From Legionella brunensis (lineage in GTDB: Bacteria; Pseudomonadota; Gammaproteobacteria; Legionellales; Legionellaceae): a stretch of DNA of 64,000 nt. Position 1 is the first letter of the stretch. Each line of letters starts with the position of its first letter. The position numbers were made by a program, and so were the translations under genes. Shown piece by piece: positions 17,844 through 26,973 of the stretch. The notes beneath the pieces are model-generated. The model made no database searches, was not told the DNA's origin, and saw only the letters and a program-made list of their open reading frames with translations. Location: positions 187,913-251,912 of the forward strand of contig NZ_LNXV01000011.1 of assembly GCF_001467025.1 (NCBI RefSeq), read 5' to 3'.

Positions 17844-18309
17844 CGCGTTTGTTAAATTTAATAGTAGAGCTTTTACTATACCACTGCTTTTGTGCGTACT
17901 CATCACTTTCTTTCTGTTCCGTGCGTTCTTGTTTCATTTTTTGCTGTTCTTCCCAACGTTCTAATAAGCGTTTTACTGCATCTTCCTCAGATTTAGTTTG
18001 TAAATAAACTGCCTCATAGTGTGATCTTTGCTTAGCAAGTTGAGCCAGATGTTGGTTCATTTGTCCAAGAGCGGTATCCAATTGCGCAATAAAATCAATG
18101 CGGTTACGAATACGGCCAACTGTACAACCAGCATCACCTAAGTTATTCAATTGCTGAACATAGTCTTGACGATAATCGAGTAACTGATTGTGCCGCGATT
18201 TACCTGATAAAAATTGTTCTCGTGATCGAATTAAGTTTTCACAGGCTAATTTCGTAGCCTGCTCTTTGATTGCAAGTAACCGCAATAACCGGTCTTTCCG
18301 TGAGCTCAT
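17836..18309 (-). CDS. fliJ: Flagellar export protein FliJ
   Basis: Cytosolic coiled-coil chaperone of the flagellar type III export apparatus, placed in the central pore of the FliI ATPase ring. 157 residues, almost entirely helical with heptad-like charged repeats (LIRSREQFLSGK, LDTALGQMNQHLAQLAKQRSHYEAVYLQ), which is how FliJ is recognised given its low sequence conservation. The position directly after fliI (3-base gap) is decisive. The charged C-terminus (KMKQERTEQKESDEYAQKQW) is usual. Its 3' end runs into the start of the yhdP-like gene. Confidence 0.9.
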   Translation of the reverse strand: MSSRKDRLLRLLAIKEQATKLACENLIRSREQFLSGKSRHNQLLDYRQDYVQQLNNLGDAGCTVGRIRNRIDFIAQLDTALGQMNQHLAQLAKQRSHYEAVYLQTKSEEDAVKRLLERWEEQQKMKQERTEQKESDEYAQKQWYSKSSTIKFNKRGE

Positions 18310-18312
18310 GAG

Positions 18313-19656
18313 TTAGTTTTCTTCCAATAATCCTGCCAAACTTTCAAGCAGCTGCAAACTCGTATCAAAATCTACTTTTTCATCCATATCCTGCACAATA
18401 TATCCATTAATGTCCTCTCTATACTTAATGGCTTTATCTAATTGTTCATCGTTCCCCTTCGCATAGGCGCCTAATAGAATAAGGTCTTTGTTCTTTTCAT
18501 AAATAGAAAGGTATTTTTTTACAAGGAGCATTTGCTTCATCTGCCTATCAGGAGCAACAGTAGGCATGACGCGGCTAATTGACGCTTCCAAATTAATAGC
18601 TGGAAATTGTCCTGCCTCGGCTAATTCCCTATCCAAAACGATATGTCCATCAAGAATAGCACGCGCAGCATCAGCTATTGGGTCTTGCTGATCATCTCCT
18701 TCTGTTAATACAGTATAAAATGCAGTAATTGAACCATTACCAGGCTTGCCATTGCCCGCCCTTTCGACCAGTTGCGGTAATTTAGCAAAGACAGACGGTG
18801 GATAACCTTTGGTAGCTGGGGGTTCTCCTATTGAGAGTGCTATCTCACGTTGAGCTTGGGCAAAGCGAGTTAATGAATCCATTAATAATAAGACGTGTTT
18901 GCCTTGATCACGAAAGTATTCAGCAATACTTGTCGCAACCATAGCACCATGCAAGCGCATCAAAGGACTTTCATCAGCTGGTGCTGCCACAACCACAGAA
19001 CGACTAAGCCCCTCTTCCCCTAAATTATTCTCAATAAACTCCTTCACTTCTCGCCCACGTTCGCCAATTAAACCCACTACCACCAAATCAGCCGCAGTAA
19101 AACGTGTCATCATGCTAAGCAACACTGACTTACCCACTCCACTACCAGCAAATAGGCCTAATCGTTGGCCACGACCAACGGTGAGCAATCCATTGATTGC
19201 TCGGACTCCCACGTCCATAGGCGTGTCAATTGCTGCTCGTTTCAGGGGGTTAAAAGGCTGACTGACTAAGGGGTAAGACTCTAAGGTTTCGATTGCCTCC
19301 TTATCGTCTATAGGAAGGCCGGCGCCATTGAGTACTCTTCCTAGCAAATTATACCCAACACCAACCTGCGCCACTCGACCACTGGGAATAATGAGCATTC
19401 CTGGGCCAATACCTTGTGTATGTCCAATGGACATGAGGTAGGCATTTTCATTATCAAAGCCTACAACTTCAGCCTCCACTTGTTCGTTATTATTTATTTT
19501 TACCCAGCATCTTGCACCCACAGCTTGATGAAATCCGCGAGCCTCCAGAGTCAATCCCACCGCTCGGCTAACACAACCACAATGCAGTAACCCCGAAGTG
19601 GGCTTTGCTCGCACAGCGTTTAAAATTTTGCTTAATTGCGATTCATAGGGCTTCAT
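18313..19656 (-). CDS. fliI: Flagellum-specific ATPase FliI
   Basis: Hexameric ATPase of the flagellar type III export gate, related to the beta subunit of F1-ATPase. Walker A is FAGSGVGKS (169-177). The family motifs [50 protein letters not shown], and [37 protein letters not shown] follow. The N-terminal beta-barrel and the C-terminal helical domain are complete. The length of 447 is that of E. coli FliI (457). It starts on the last base of fliH, so the two are translationally coupled, matching their physical FliH2-FliI complex. Confidence 0.97.
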   Translation of the reverse strand: MKPYESQLSKILNAVRAKPTSGLLHCGCVSRAVGLTLEARGFHQAVGARCWVKINNNEQVEAEVVGFDNENAYLMSIGHTQGIGPGMLIIPSGRVAQVGVGYNLLGRVLNGAGLPIDDKEAIETLESYPLVSQPFNPLKRAAIDTPMDVGVRAINGLLTVGRGQRLGLFAGSGVGKSVLLSMMTRFTAADLVVVGLIGERGREVKEFIENNLGEEGLSRSVVVAAPADESPLMRLHGAMVATSIAEYFRDQGKHVLLLMDSLTRFAQAQREIALSIGEPPATKGYPPSVFAKLPQLVERAGNGKPGNGSITAFYTVLTEGDDQQDPIADAARAILDGHIVLDRELAEAGQFPAINLEASISRVMPTVAPDRQMKQMLLVKKYLSIYEKNKDLILLGAYAKGNDEQLDKAIKYREDINGYIVQDMDEKVDFDTSLQLLESLAGLLEEN

Positions 19657-20300
19657 TAGGTATCTTTCTTTTTAGTGGGGTGTGGGGTTTTAATTTCTGT
19701 AAAGTGCTTTTTAAATATTTGTTGTAGACGTGTTTTTAAGCGACCATCTAATTCGCTGTACTCCCCTTTTAGATAAAAATCACCCCTTTCCAAATGTTCA
19801 TCCGCAATCAGAAACGTACTTAACTCTGCAGCTTGCTGCTTATCAAGTTCATTAAGCAACCATTGTATATCGGAAGGATTCATCAACAGTTGCTTGTCAG
19901 CCTGGAGGGAAGGAAGTTCTTTTTTTATTTCCTCCAATAACAGCAATAGTTTGTCTGGATGTATTGAAAGTTCAATGCCAATACAAATTTCACATATCCA
20001 TAGAATGGTTTGTATTAATTCTTGACTTAAGTTGTTATCTAGCAGGAGGACCGGTTTTCTTAATAAATCAAACCAATTAACCAATTCTTGCCGCTTCGAT
20101 TCTAATTCCTCAGCAGCCATTTGCATGCCTTCTTGATAACCAAGCTTTTTGGCTTCCTCCCGTAATCTTTCACATTCCCTTGCTAATTCTTCCTGCGGAT
20201 CAATTTCATCAATAGGTTCAGGTTCCGGCACTTTGAATTCCCATACATCAAAGGCGTCCTTATCTTTTTCTTGATATGATGGCTGAAAATCATTATCCAC
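19656..20300 (-). CDS. fliH: Flagellar assembly protein FliH
   Basis: Negative regulator and stator of the FliI ATPase; the dimer tethers FliI to the export gate and C-ring. 214 residues. Acidic N-terminus ([18 protein letters not shown]), a coiled coil ([24 protein letters not shown]) with the GYQEG pattern typical of FliH, then a globular C-terminal domain related to F1 delta/V-type E subunit ([18 protein letters not shown]). Position directly before fliI confirms the call. A 116-base gap with a hairpin repeat separates it from fliG. Confidence 0.92.
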   Translation of the reverse strand: MDNDFQPSYQEKDKDAFDVWEFKVPEPEPIDEIDPQEELARECERLREEAKKLGYQEGMQMAAEELESKRQELVNWFDLLRKPVLLLDNNLSQELIQTILWICEICIGIELSIHPDKLLLLLEEIKKELPSLQADKQLLMNPSDIQWLLNELDKQQAAELSTFLIADEHLERGDFYLKGEYSELDGRLKTRLQQIFKKHFTEIKTPHPTKKKDT

Positions 20301-20323
20301 TTAACATCCTCTCTCTCCCTCAA

Positions 20324-20413
20324 GGTCTAGTTCCATTTCACACGTAGTATGTGAGTATCGAAACAAAGAAAATCAAGCCAGTTTGGCCAAGATAGTAGAA
20401 ATGGAAGTAGACC
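20324..20413. repeat. Dispersed hairpin repeat, copy A
   Basis: The fliG-fliH gap is almost filled by an inverted repeat with outer arms GGTCTAGTTCCATTTC (20324-20339) and GAAATGGAAGTAGACC (20398-20413), 15 of 16 positions paired. Its right half carries GAAAATCAAG (20368) and GGCCAAGATAGTAGA (20385), the same two blocks at the same spacing of 17 bases as the copy at 62311-62406. The outer arms differ in sequence between the copies but pair in both. Confidence 0.6.
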
Positions 20414-20416
20414 TTA

Positions 20417-21406
20417 CTAAATCATTTCATCGCCGCCCTTAGTACCTAAGGCAATTTTGCCTTCTTCTGCAAGACTTCTTGCGATCGCTAAAATATCTCG
20501 TTGTGCCTTTTCCACTTCGCTTACCTTGACGGGTCCCTGCATCTCCAAGTCATCTCTTAATAAGTCTGCTGCACGCTTTGACATGTTACCAAAAATTTTC
20601 TCTTTTACTGGTTCAGTTGTTCCCTTGAGCGCCAACATTAACTGTTCTGTTGAGACATCACGTAACAAAGTTTGTACACTGCGATTATCCATATCGACCA
20701 AATTCTCAAAAACAAACATCTTATCTTTGATTTTGTCGCAAAGCTCTTCATCCCACTCTTGAATCCTATCCAAAACATCAGTTTCAACAGATCCTTCGAG
20801 GAAGTTGATGACATCAGCAACGCTTTTAATACCCCCAGCTGAGGCTGCTTTACCTACCTTTTGACCGCTTAATTGTCTCTCAATCACATGACCAAGTTCA
20901 GATATAGCCTCAGGTTTGACGGTATCAATAGTACACATACGCAACAGTACTTCAGCCCGTTTCTCTGATGAAAAATAACTGACCACTTCTGCGGATTGCT
21001 CACTGTCCAAATGAATTAAAATTGTTGCAATAATTTGTGGGTGCTCATTGCGAATCACATCCGCAATCAAACGTGCATCTAACCACTTTAAGCGATTAAG
21101 GCCACTGTCTTTATCAGAAACCAAAATCCTGTCAATGAATGGGATCGCATTTTCTTCTCCCAATGCATTAATAAGCACGGTCCGTAAATAATTTTCTGCA
21201 TCTACAGTAAGGCTTGTTTGATCTTCAATAGCATTTAGAAACTCGCCAAGCACACCTTGCATCTTGGCTTTGCTAACACTACTCATGGTAGAAATAGCCA
21301 TACCCACTTTTTGAACTTGCCTTGGCTCAAGATGTTTCAATACTTCGGCAGCATTTTTTTCACCCATGCCCAATAGCAGAATTGCAGCCCGCTCTATCCC
21401 ATCCAT
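20417..21406 (-). CDS. fliG: Flagellar motor switch protein FliG
   Basis: C-ring protein that transmits torque from the stators to the MS ring and sets rotation sense. 329 residues, the family length (E. coli 331). Visible order: the N-terminal FliF-binding domain (AAILLLGMGEKNAAEVLKHL), the middle domain with the EHPQIIATILIHLDSEQSAEVVSYF motif that contacts FliM, and the C-terminal torque domain with the charged helix FVFENLVDMDNRSVQTLLRDV, where the essential Arg and Asp residues lie (RSVQTLLRDV). It follows fliF by 2 bases. The hairpin repeat sits directly after its stop codon, so it may reduce transcription into fliHIJ. Confidence 0.97.
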   Translation of the reverse strand: MDGIERAAILLLGMGEKNAAEVLKHLEPRQVQKVGMAISTMSSVSKAKMQGVLGEFLNAIEDQTSLTVDAENYLRTVLINALGEENAIPFIDRILVSDKDSGLNRLKWLDARLIADVIRNEHPQIIATILIHLDSEQSAEVVSYFSSEKRAEVLLRMCTIDTVKPEAISELGHVIERQLSGQKVGKAASAGGIKSVADVINFLEGSVETDVLDRIQEWDEELCDKIKDKMFVFENLVDMDNRSVQTLLRDVSTEQLMLALKGTTEPVKEKIFGNMSKRAADLLRDDLEMQGPVKVSEVEKAQRDILAIARSLAEEGKIALGTKGGDEMI

Positions 21407-21408
21407 GT

Positions 21409-23028
21409 TTATCCCCGCTCAACCCAGGTTTTTACTACTTGTGCTACCCTTTTGGGCTCTTTATCCACAACCTGGCGTAGTAATGCCAGTTGCGACTCAT
21501 AATCATTGGCATGTGGTAACAAATTCTGTGCCTGATACGTTAACTCTGCTTGCTCGGTTTCTGTGGTTTCTTCCTTTTGTGTACCTACTAAAGATCTAAA
21601 AAGTGGTCTGAAAAGTCCGAAAATTAAGACCAATATAAAAAGAGCAGCCCCAGATTGCCTCATTATTGACCAAAAGGAATCTTTTTGCCAAAAATGAAGA
21701 TCGGGTACTGGCTCAATAGGATCAGGTTTAACAAAATGACTGTTCACAACGTTTACGCTATCCCCGCGTTTAGAATTAATACCTATAGCATCAGCTACCA
21801 AGGTTTTAATCTGCTCAATTTCGGCTGGCGTTAAGGGCTTCGCTTCCATTTTTTTGGTCTTTGGATCAAAAACCATGCGGTCATCCACCAAAACAGCTAC
21901 TGTAAGACGCTTAATAGCACCAGGTTGATTTCGAGTATGACTAATCGTTTTATCAAGCTCAAAATTTTTAGTCGTTTGCGAACGAAAATCACTTCCTTCT
22001 ACAGAATCGGTGTTATTTGTTAATTTTGAATTGTTTTGATTGTTATTGTTATTATTATTTTGCTGCAAGGCTGCATTTGCAGGAGGAGTATTAGACAATG
22101 AGCCCGGGACCCCACTTGGACTAGAACCAACATTACGTTTTTCTTCCATTTTTTGTTCGCTTCGTAGCGACTGGGACTCCGGATTATACATTTCCTGGGT
22201 TTGCTCAAAAGCAGTAAAATCAACATCTGCGGAAACTTTTGCTTTCACGCGCCCGAAACCCAGTAGTGGTGTTAGAATATCTTGAATTTTTTGGACATAT
22301 TGTTGCTCGAGTGTTTGACGATAGTCCATGAAGCGTTCGGTGTTCGTAAACAATGTTTGTCCACCCCCCTCACTTAATAGCTGTCCGTTCTGATCAACAA
22401 CCGTAACTCGGTTGGAAGAAAGGCTGGGAATGCTTGATGCTACTAAATTAATAATTGAGGCAATGGTTTGCTTTTTAATCTCTACCCCAGGATAAATATC
22501 AATAAAAACTGAAGCACTTGGCTCACGGTTATCCCTTACAAAAGCAGACTCTCTTGGAATAGCTAAATGAACACGAGCCGATTTAATATCATGAAATTGG
22601 CTAATTGTACGTGCTAATTCGGTTTCTAAGGCTTGCTTGTAGCGAGCATTTTCCATAAATTGGCTACTGTTAAATGCATTTTTATCAGCAAATAATTCAT
22701 AGCCATTGCCGTTACCACGCGGCAAACCTTCTGCTGCTAATTTAAGGCGAGCATCTTGTGCCTCATCAGTTGCTACTAATATTGTTCCTTGATTTTGATC
22801 GACTTTGAAAGCTATTCCATGGCGCTGTAATGAGTCCACAATATCAGCGGCATCGCGAGTGCTTATTTCATTGTATAAAGGCATATAACTTGGTTCTCGC
22901 GACCATAGTACTACAGCCACACCGATAGCAACACTAGCTGCAAGTCCGAGCATTAAACCTAATTGTCTTGGAATTGATAAATTCGCAAATTTCGCTGCAG
23001 CTGTTGAAGCATTGTCGGCCAATGCCAT
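21409..23028 (-). CDS. fliF: Flagellar MS-ring protein FliF
   Basis: Forms the membrane-embedded MS ring on which the basal body and export gate are built. 539 residues with two membrane helices, residues 23-41 (LGLMLGLAASVAIGVAVVLW) and near 450 (GAALFILVLIFGLFRPLF), flanking the periplasmic ring-building motifs: EPSYMPLYNEISTRDAADIV, GNGYELFADKNAFNSSQFM, RVHLAIPRESAFVR. The cytosolic tail (EPKRVAQVVKTWVERG) binds FliG. Unusual feature: an asparagine-rich run (about residues 318-335, ALQQNNNNNNNQNNSKL) encoded by an AAT/AAC tract near 22030-22065, in a region that is normally a variable loop; it could vary in length. AGGAG precedes the ATG. A 118-base gap separates it from fliE. Confidence 0.97.
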   Translation of the reverse strand: MALADNASTAAAKFANLSIPRQLGLMLGLAASVAIGVAVVLWSREPSYMPLYNEISTRDAADIVDSLQRHGIAFKVDQNQGTILVATDEAQDARLKLAAEGLPRGNGNGYELFADKNAFNSSQFMENARYKQALETELARTISQFHDIKSARVHLAIPRESAFVRDNREPSASVFIDIYPGVEIKKQTIASIINLVASSIPSLSSNRVTVVDQNGQLLSEGGGQTLFTNTERFMDYRQTLEQQYVQKIQDILTPLLGFGRVKAKVSADVDFTAFEQTQEMYNPESQSLRSEQKMEEKRNVGSSPSGVPGSLSNTPPANAALQQNNNNNNNQNNSKLTNNTDSVEGSDFRSQTTKNFELDKTISHTRNQPGAIKRLTVAVLVDDRMVFDPKTKKMEAKPLTPAEIEQIKTLVADAIGINSKRGDSVNVVNSHFVKPDPIEPVPDLHFWQKDSFWSIMRQSGAALFILVLIFGLFRPLFRSLVGTQKEETTETEQAELTYQAQNLLPHANDYESQLALLRQVVDKEPKRVAQVVKTWVERG

Positions 23029-23146
23029 AGTGATATACTCCTGTCCTTACTAAGAAATCCTCAACGACCTCTCAGTTTATAGCGATCCTATTCATCAAAT
23101 GCCCACAGATTTACTTTCAAAGTTATGCTAATATATTTGAAGTTTT

Positions 23147-23458
23147 CTAAACGGGCATATTCATAATATCTTGATAAGCTTGTACCATTTTGTTTCTAAC
23201 ACGTAAAGTTGCTTCAAATGCTAGATTGGATTTCTGAGCTGCAACCATTACCTCACCGATACCAACCTTTGGATCCCCCATTTCAAAGCGTGCCTTTAAA
23301 GCGTCTGCATTTTGCTGCAGATCATTCACTGTCCCCAGTGCATCTTGTAAGACAGCGCCAAAGGGAGCTTCAGCTGGACTAAATTCAACACTGCCCTCAG
23401 CTTTGGAAGCCATCAAACGTAGCTGATTTAATAAAGACACAGTATTTATCTCGCTCAT
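23147..23458 (-). CDS. fliE: Flagellar hook-basal body protein FliE
   Basis: Small rod-adaptor between the MS ring and the proximal rod, exported by the flagellar type III system. 103 residues. The family C-terminus is clear: GDPKVGIGEVMVAAQKSNLAFEATLRVRNKMVQAYQDIMNMPV. A strong ribosome-binding site AAGGAGG stands 5 bases before the ATG (minus strand, 23459-23470). It is the first of the fliE-fliF-fliG-fliH-fliI-fliJ series, 110 bases after fleR. No convincing sigma-54 promoter (GG-N10-GC) was found in that gap; the only match lies in the ribosome-binding site. Confidence 0.96.
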   Translation of the reverse strand: MSEINTVSLLNQLRLMASKAEGSVEFSPAEAPFGAVLQDALGTVNDLQQNADALKARFEMGDPKVGIGEVMVAAQKSNLAFEATLRVRNKMVQAYQDIMNMPV

Positions 23459-23568
23459 AATTGCCTCCTTGGCACCTAAAACTAAAAAGCAACCTCACTT
23501 TTGCCTCTTATTTTGATATCTCAAATACTCAAAATTTGTCAATTTCCCACTAGAGTGTCCGTGTTAAA

Positions 23569-24891
23569 TTATACAGAGTATCCTTCCTCACGCATTTTTG
23601 CCAACTTGTAGCGTAAAGTACGCTCGCTTACCCCTAAAATAGCCGCTACCTGCTGACGATTTCCATTATGCTCTTTTAGTGTTTGTTGAATTAATTCAAA
23701 TTCATGGTTTTGCAAACTTTTACCTTCAACCTTTTTTACATCTGGGCTGTCTATTACAACTAACTCATCCGCATTTTTGGGAAGCTGCAAATGAGGAACT
23801 TCAATAATTCCATGTGTTTGTAAAACTAACGCCCTTTGAACTACATTATCCAATTCTCGTGCATTACCAGGCCAGCTATACTCTAAAAGCGCTTGTTTCG
23901 CCTCATCACTTAAAGCAGGAATCACAGGTTGATTATTCTGACAGTGACGACGTATTAAATAATTTGCTAAAGGAATAATGTCACATACTCTCTCTCGCAG
24001 AGGAAGCCAGTGGAGAGGAAAAACATTTAGACGATAATATAAATCTTCACGGAAACGACCCGCTTTCACTTCATCAAGTAGTTTTCTATTACTAGTTGCT
24101 AGCACTCTAACATCAAGTTGAATAAGTTTATTTGCGCCTATTCTTTCAACCTCTTTTTCTTGAAGCACACGTAATAATTTTGCTTGCAGACTTAAGCTCA
24201 TTTCGCTCACTTCATCAAGCAACAATGTTCCGCCTTGAGCTTGCTCAAATTTACCTGGGGTTGATTTATAAGCACCGGTAAAAGCACCTTTTTCATAGCC
24301 GAATAGTGTTGCCTCCAACATTTGCTCAGGAATTGCCGCACAATTTATTGCAATAAATGGATGTTGTTTACGAGGGGAATGATCATGTATGAAATGAGCA
24401 AGTACTTCTTTTCCGGTACCACTTTCACCGCTAATCATTACACCAACATCAGACTGTGCCACTCTTAATGCCATTGATAATAAGGCTTGGCTTTTAGGAT
24501 CCTGGGCAACAGGTTGACTATCATCAGTAGAGAGAGGTTTGATATAGCGATTAATTTTTTCTGTCAGTGCATGTGCACTAAAGGGTTTTTGTAAATAATC
24601 TACCGCACCATTGCGCATAGCAGCAACAGCATCTTCAACTGAACCATGAGCAGTCATTAGGATGACAGGCACACCGGGATTACGGCGTTGAATTTCTGCA
24701 AGCAATCGCTGGCCATCTATTTTGTCCATACGGATATCACTAAGGACAATAGCAGGATTATGGCGCTCAAGCATTGCTAAAGCTTCTTTGCCATCTTTAG
24801 CAGCCAAAAAAGAATGCCCTGCCAGATTCATTGTTTCAGCCAGTGCTTCACGTAAAACTGGATCATCTTCAACTATTAAAACATCACTCAT
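23569..24891 (-). CDS. fleR: Sigma-54 response regulator FleR
   Basis: NtrC-type activator that, when phosphorylated by FleS, drives sigma-54 transcription of mid-class flagellar genes. From the start at 24891: receiver domain (MSDVLIVEDDPVLREALAE; phospho-acceptor Asp in VLSDIRMDKIDGQ; ILMTAHGS), AAA+ domain with Walker A GESGTGKE, the sigma-54 contact loop GAFTGAYK, Walker B GGTLLLDEVSEM, and a C-terminal Fis-type helix-turn-helix NRQQVAAILGVSERTLRYKL. The frame opens at 24939 but would overlap the end of fleS; AAGGA 7 bases before the 24891 ATG decides the start. It lies between fleS and fliE, as in Pseudomonas and Legionella. Confidence 0.95.
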   Translation of the reverse strand: MSDVLIVEDDPVLREALAETMNLAGHSFLAAKDGKEALAMLERHNPAIVLSDIRMDKIDGQRLLAEIQRRNPGVPVILMTAHGSVEDAVAAMRNGAVDYLQKPFSAHALTEKINRYIKPLSTDDSQPVAQDPKSQALLSMALRVAQSDVGVMISGESGTGKEVLAHFIHDHSPRKQHPFIAINCAAIPEQMLEATLFGYEKGAFTGAYKSTPGKFEQAQGGTLLLDEVSEMSLSLQAKLLRVLQEKEVERIGANKLIQLDVRVLATSNRKLLDEVKAGRFREDLYYRLNVFPLHWLPLRERVCDIIPLANYLIRRHCQNNQPVIPALSDEAKQALLEYSWPGNARELDNVVQRALVLQTHGIIEVPHLQLPKNADELVVIDSPDVKKVEGKSLQNHEFELIQQTLKEHNGNRQQVAAILGVSERTLRYKLAKMREEGYSV

Positions 24892-24943
24892 GGTATATCC
24901 TTTGTTTAAAGTACCATTATCCTGAAAAAGCAATTGCATGCCA

Positions 24944-25957
24944 CTATATGCCTTTCTCCAGGCTACCTGGTAGATTAATTGTTATACAACTCCCTTGTCC
25001 CGACAAAGAATCTAATACCACCTCTCCGCCATGTGCTTTTATTACCGCATTAACGACAGCAAGCCCTAAACCTGTCCCTTGAGCCTTCGTTGTGAAAAAA
25101 GGCGAAAAAGCCTGTGATTTAACCTCTTCTGACATGCCAATACCGTTATCAGTAACCTGTATTTGCACGTTATTTGTCTCAACTTTCTGAATATTTACCG
25201 TAATATAACTTGCTTTTGCCTGCAAGGCATTGATAATCAAATTTAACAGTGCTCCTGTTAATGATTCTGCATGCAATGAAACTTCTTTGTCCCGTAATTC
25301 GTTATTAATTTCTAATTTTGCAGATTGAGCCTGAATTAAGGGTTGCGCCCTTTCAATTAATTGCTCGACCCAACTTTGTATACGCGTTAGCGCAAGCTCA
25401 ATAGTTTCACCACGAGCAAATAGTAATAAATCTTGGATCTGCTGCTCAATGCTGGCATGACATTCTTGTAATCGTGTAATCCACTGTAGACAACGACTAT
25501 CCATAGCAGGCTGTGCCGCTAAATGTTCAGCATACAGGATTGCGGACGACAATGGCGTTCTTATCTGATGTGCTAATTGTGCTGTCATCCTACCAATAGC
25601 CATGAGACGATGCTGATTTGCTTTCGCTTGCTCATAATCACGCGTTGCAGTCAAATCAGTTAAAATTACCAATTGTCCTGGTAAATTATCTAAAGAAGAA
25701 ATAGCAACCCGTACTCTGCGACCATCTACTAAAGAAACCTCATGGCCATCATCTTCACGTGGGGCAAATGCTTGTTGAATGACTTCACGCCATGCTGCTC
25801 CTCGTAAATGAGATCCCAACAAAGCTTCAGCAGCAGCATTTAGCCAAATAATTATGCCTTTAGCATTAAGCACCAAAAGACCACAGGGCAAACAAGCAAG
25901 AATATCTTGTGCTGGTAAATCGATAAATTCTTCTACATTTAAGGGATCTTTTATCAC
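24944..25957 (-). CDS. fleS: Sensor histidine kinase FleS
   Basis: Partner kinase of FleR in the flagellar gene cascade. 337 residues without membrane segments, so a cytosolic sensor. A PAS-like domain (residues about 15-100, ILACLPCGLLVLNAKGIIIWLNAAAEALLG) is followed by the HisKA domain with phospho-acceptor His in AHQIRTPLSSAILYAEHL, and a HATPase domain with N box NLIINALQAKA, G1 box VTDNGIGMSEEV and G2 box GTGLGLAVVNAVIKAHGG. It is followed 52 bases later by fleR. The signal is unknown; in other bacteria it is thought to sense assembly of the export apparatus. Confidence 0.94.
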   Translation of the reverse strand: MIKDPLNVEEFIDLPAQDILACLPCGLLVLNAKGIIIWLNAAAEALLGSHLRGAAWREVIQQAFAPREDDGHEVSLVDGRRVRVAISSLDNLPGQLVILTDLTATRDYEQAKANQHRLMAIGRMTAQLAHQIRTPLSSAILYAEHLAAQPAMDSRCLQWITRLQECHASIEQQIQDLLLFARGETIELALTRIQSWVEQLIERAQPLIQAQSAKLEINNELRDKEVSLHAESLTGALLNLIINALQAKASYITVNIQKVETNNVQIQVTDNGIGMSEEVKSQAFSPFFTTKAQGTGLGLAVVNAVIKAHGGEVVLDSLSGQGSCITINLPGSLEKGI

Positions 25958-26191
25958 TAGGTAGCCTATACGCTGATAGCTTCTTTATCTAAGACTTTAA
26001 CAAAATTTGCCGAAAAATAAAAATATAAATAAAAATCATAGGATTAACAAATAATCATATTTGAAAATTATTGATTCTTCATTGGAAAACGAGAATTACG
26101 CGGATTTTGTTGCAATTTTTTCAGTTCTACCTGCATAATTTTATAAAATTTGTATGTCTTGATTTAAAATCAGCACGAAGTAAGAGAAGCC

Positions 26192-26857
26192 ATGGATCAA
26201 CTACAGCATCTACTCAACTATATTTTACACATCGACACCTATCTTTTTTCTTTCGTATCTCATTATGGAACATGGACTTATTTCGTTTTATTCGCAATCA
26301 TTTTTTGTGAAACTGGCTTGGTTATCTTGCCCTTCCTTCCAGGAGATTCCTTATTATTTGCCAGTGGCAGCATCGCCGCCCAACATGAGGCATCCTTGGA
26401 TATCTTGATATTATTTGGCTCACTTGTCCTTGCTTCCATCATAGGCAATCAACTTAATTACTTCATTGGTAGACTAGTTGGCCCTCAAGTTTTTTCGAGT
26501 AACAACTCACGCTTTCTTAATAAAAAATATTTGAATAAAACACATGCTTTTTATGAAAAACATGGTGGTAAAACAATTATTTTGGCCCGATTTATTCCCA
26601 TTATTCGCACATTTGCTCCCTTTATTGCGGGAATTGGTTATATGAACCGTTCACAATTTTTCCTTTACAATTTCGCGAGTGCGACTCTTTGGATAGGTAG
26701 TCTTGTTTGGTTAGGATACTTTGTTGGCGCTCTACCCATTGTAAAGAATAACTTTACCTTGGTGATTTATGGCATTATCATTCTTTCCATTCTTCCACCC
26801 ATTCTCACTTTTCTCTATCGTAAGCTTCTTGCCCCTCAACAACATCACAAAATTTAA
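26192..26857 (+). CDS. DedA-family membrane protein
   Basis: Inner-membrane protein of the DedA/SNARE-associated family, implicated in lipid-carrier recycling (undecaprenyl phosphate flipping for some members) and membrane homeostasis. 221 residues. Typical blocks: an N-terminal YGTWTYFVLFAIIFCETGLVILPFLPGDSLLFASG, with the amphipathic re-entrant PFLPGDS loop, the charged GRLVGP region, and ARFIPIIRTFAPFIAGIGYM, with the conserved R-x3-R pair. About five or six hydrophobic segments. It stands alone between fleS (divergent) and an unrecognised gene. The open frame that starts at 26071 in another frame is spurious. Confidence 0.92.
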   Translation: MDQLQHLLNYILHIDTYLFSFVSHYGTWTYFVLFAIIFCETGLVILPFLPGDSLLFASGSIAAQHEASLDILILFGSLVLASIIGNQLNYFIGRLVGPQVFSSNNSRFLNKKYLNKTHAFYEKHGGKTIILARFIPIIRTFAPFIAGIGYMNRSQFFLYNFASATLWIGSLVWLGYFVGALPIVKNNFTLVIYGIIILSILPPILTFLYRKLLAPQQHHKI

Positions 26858-26973
26858 CAATTTTGTCTTTATTTTGTTGCAGCTTTGTAAAAATTATTGC
26901 ATTAACACCAAAAAATATTGTGCCTGAGCAAATTAGCCACTAAAGTAACGGCTTTTTATAACTAGGAGTAACA

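Noticed and set aside
23459..23568. Sigma-54 promoter before fliE
   Set aside because: The only GG-N10-GC match (GG, TGCCAAGGAG, GC on the minus strand) falls in the ribosome-binding site, too close to the start codon.
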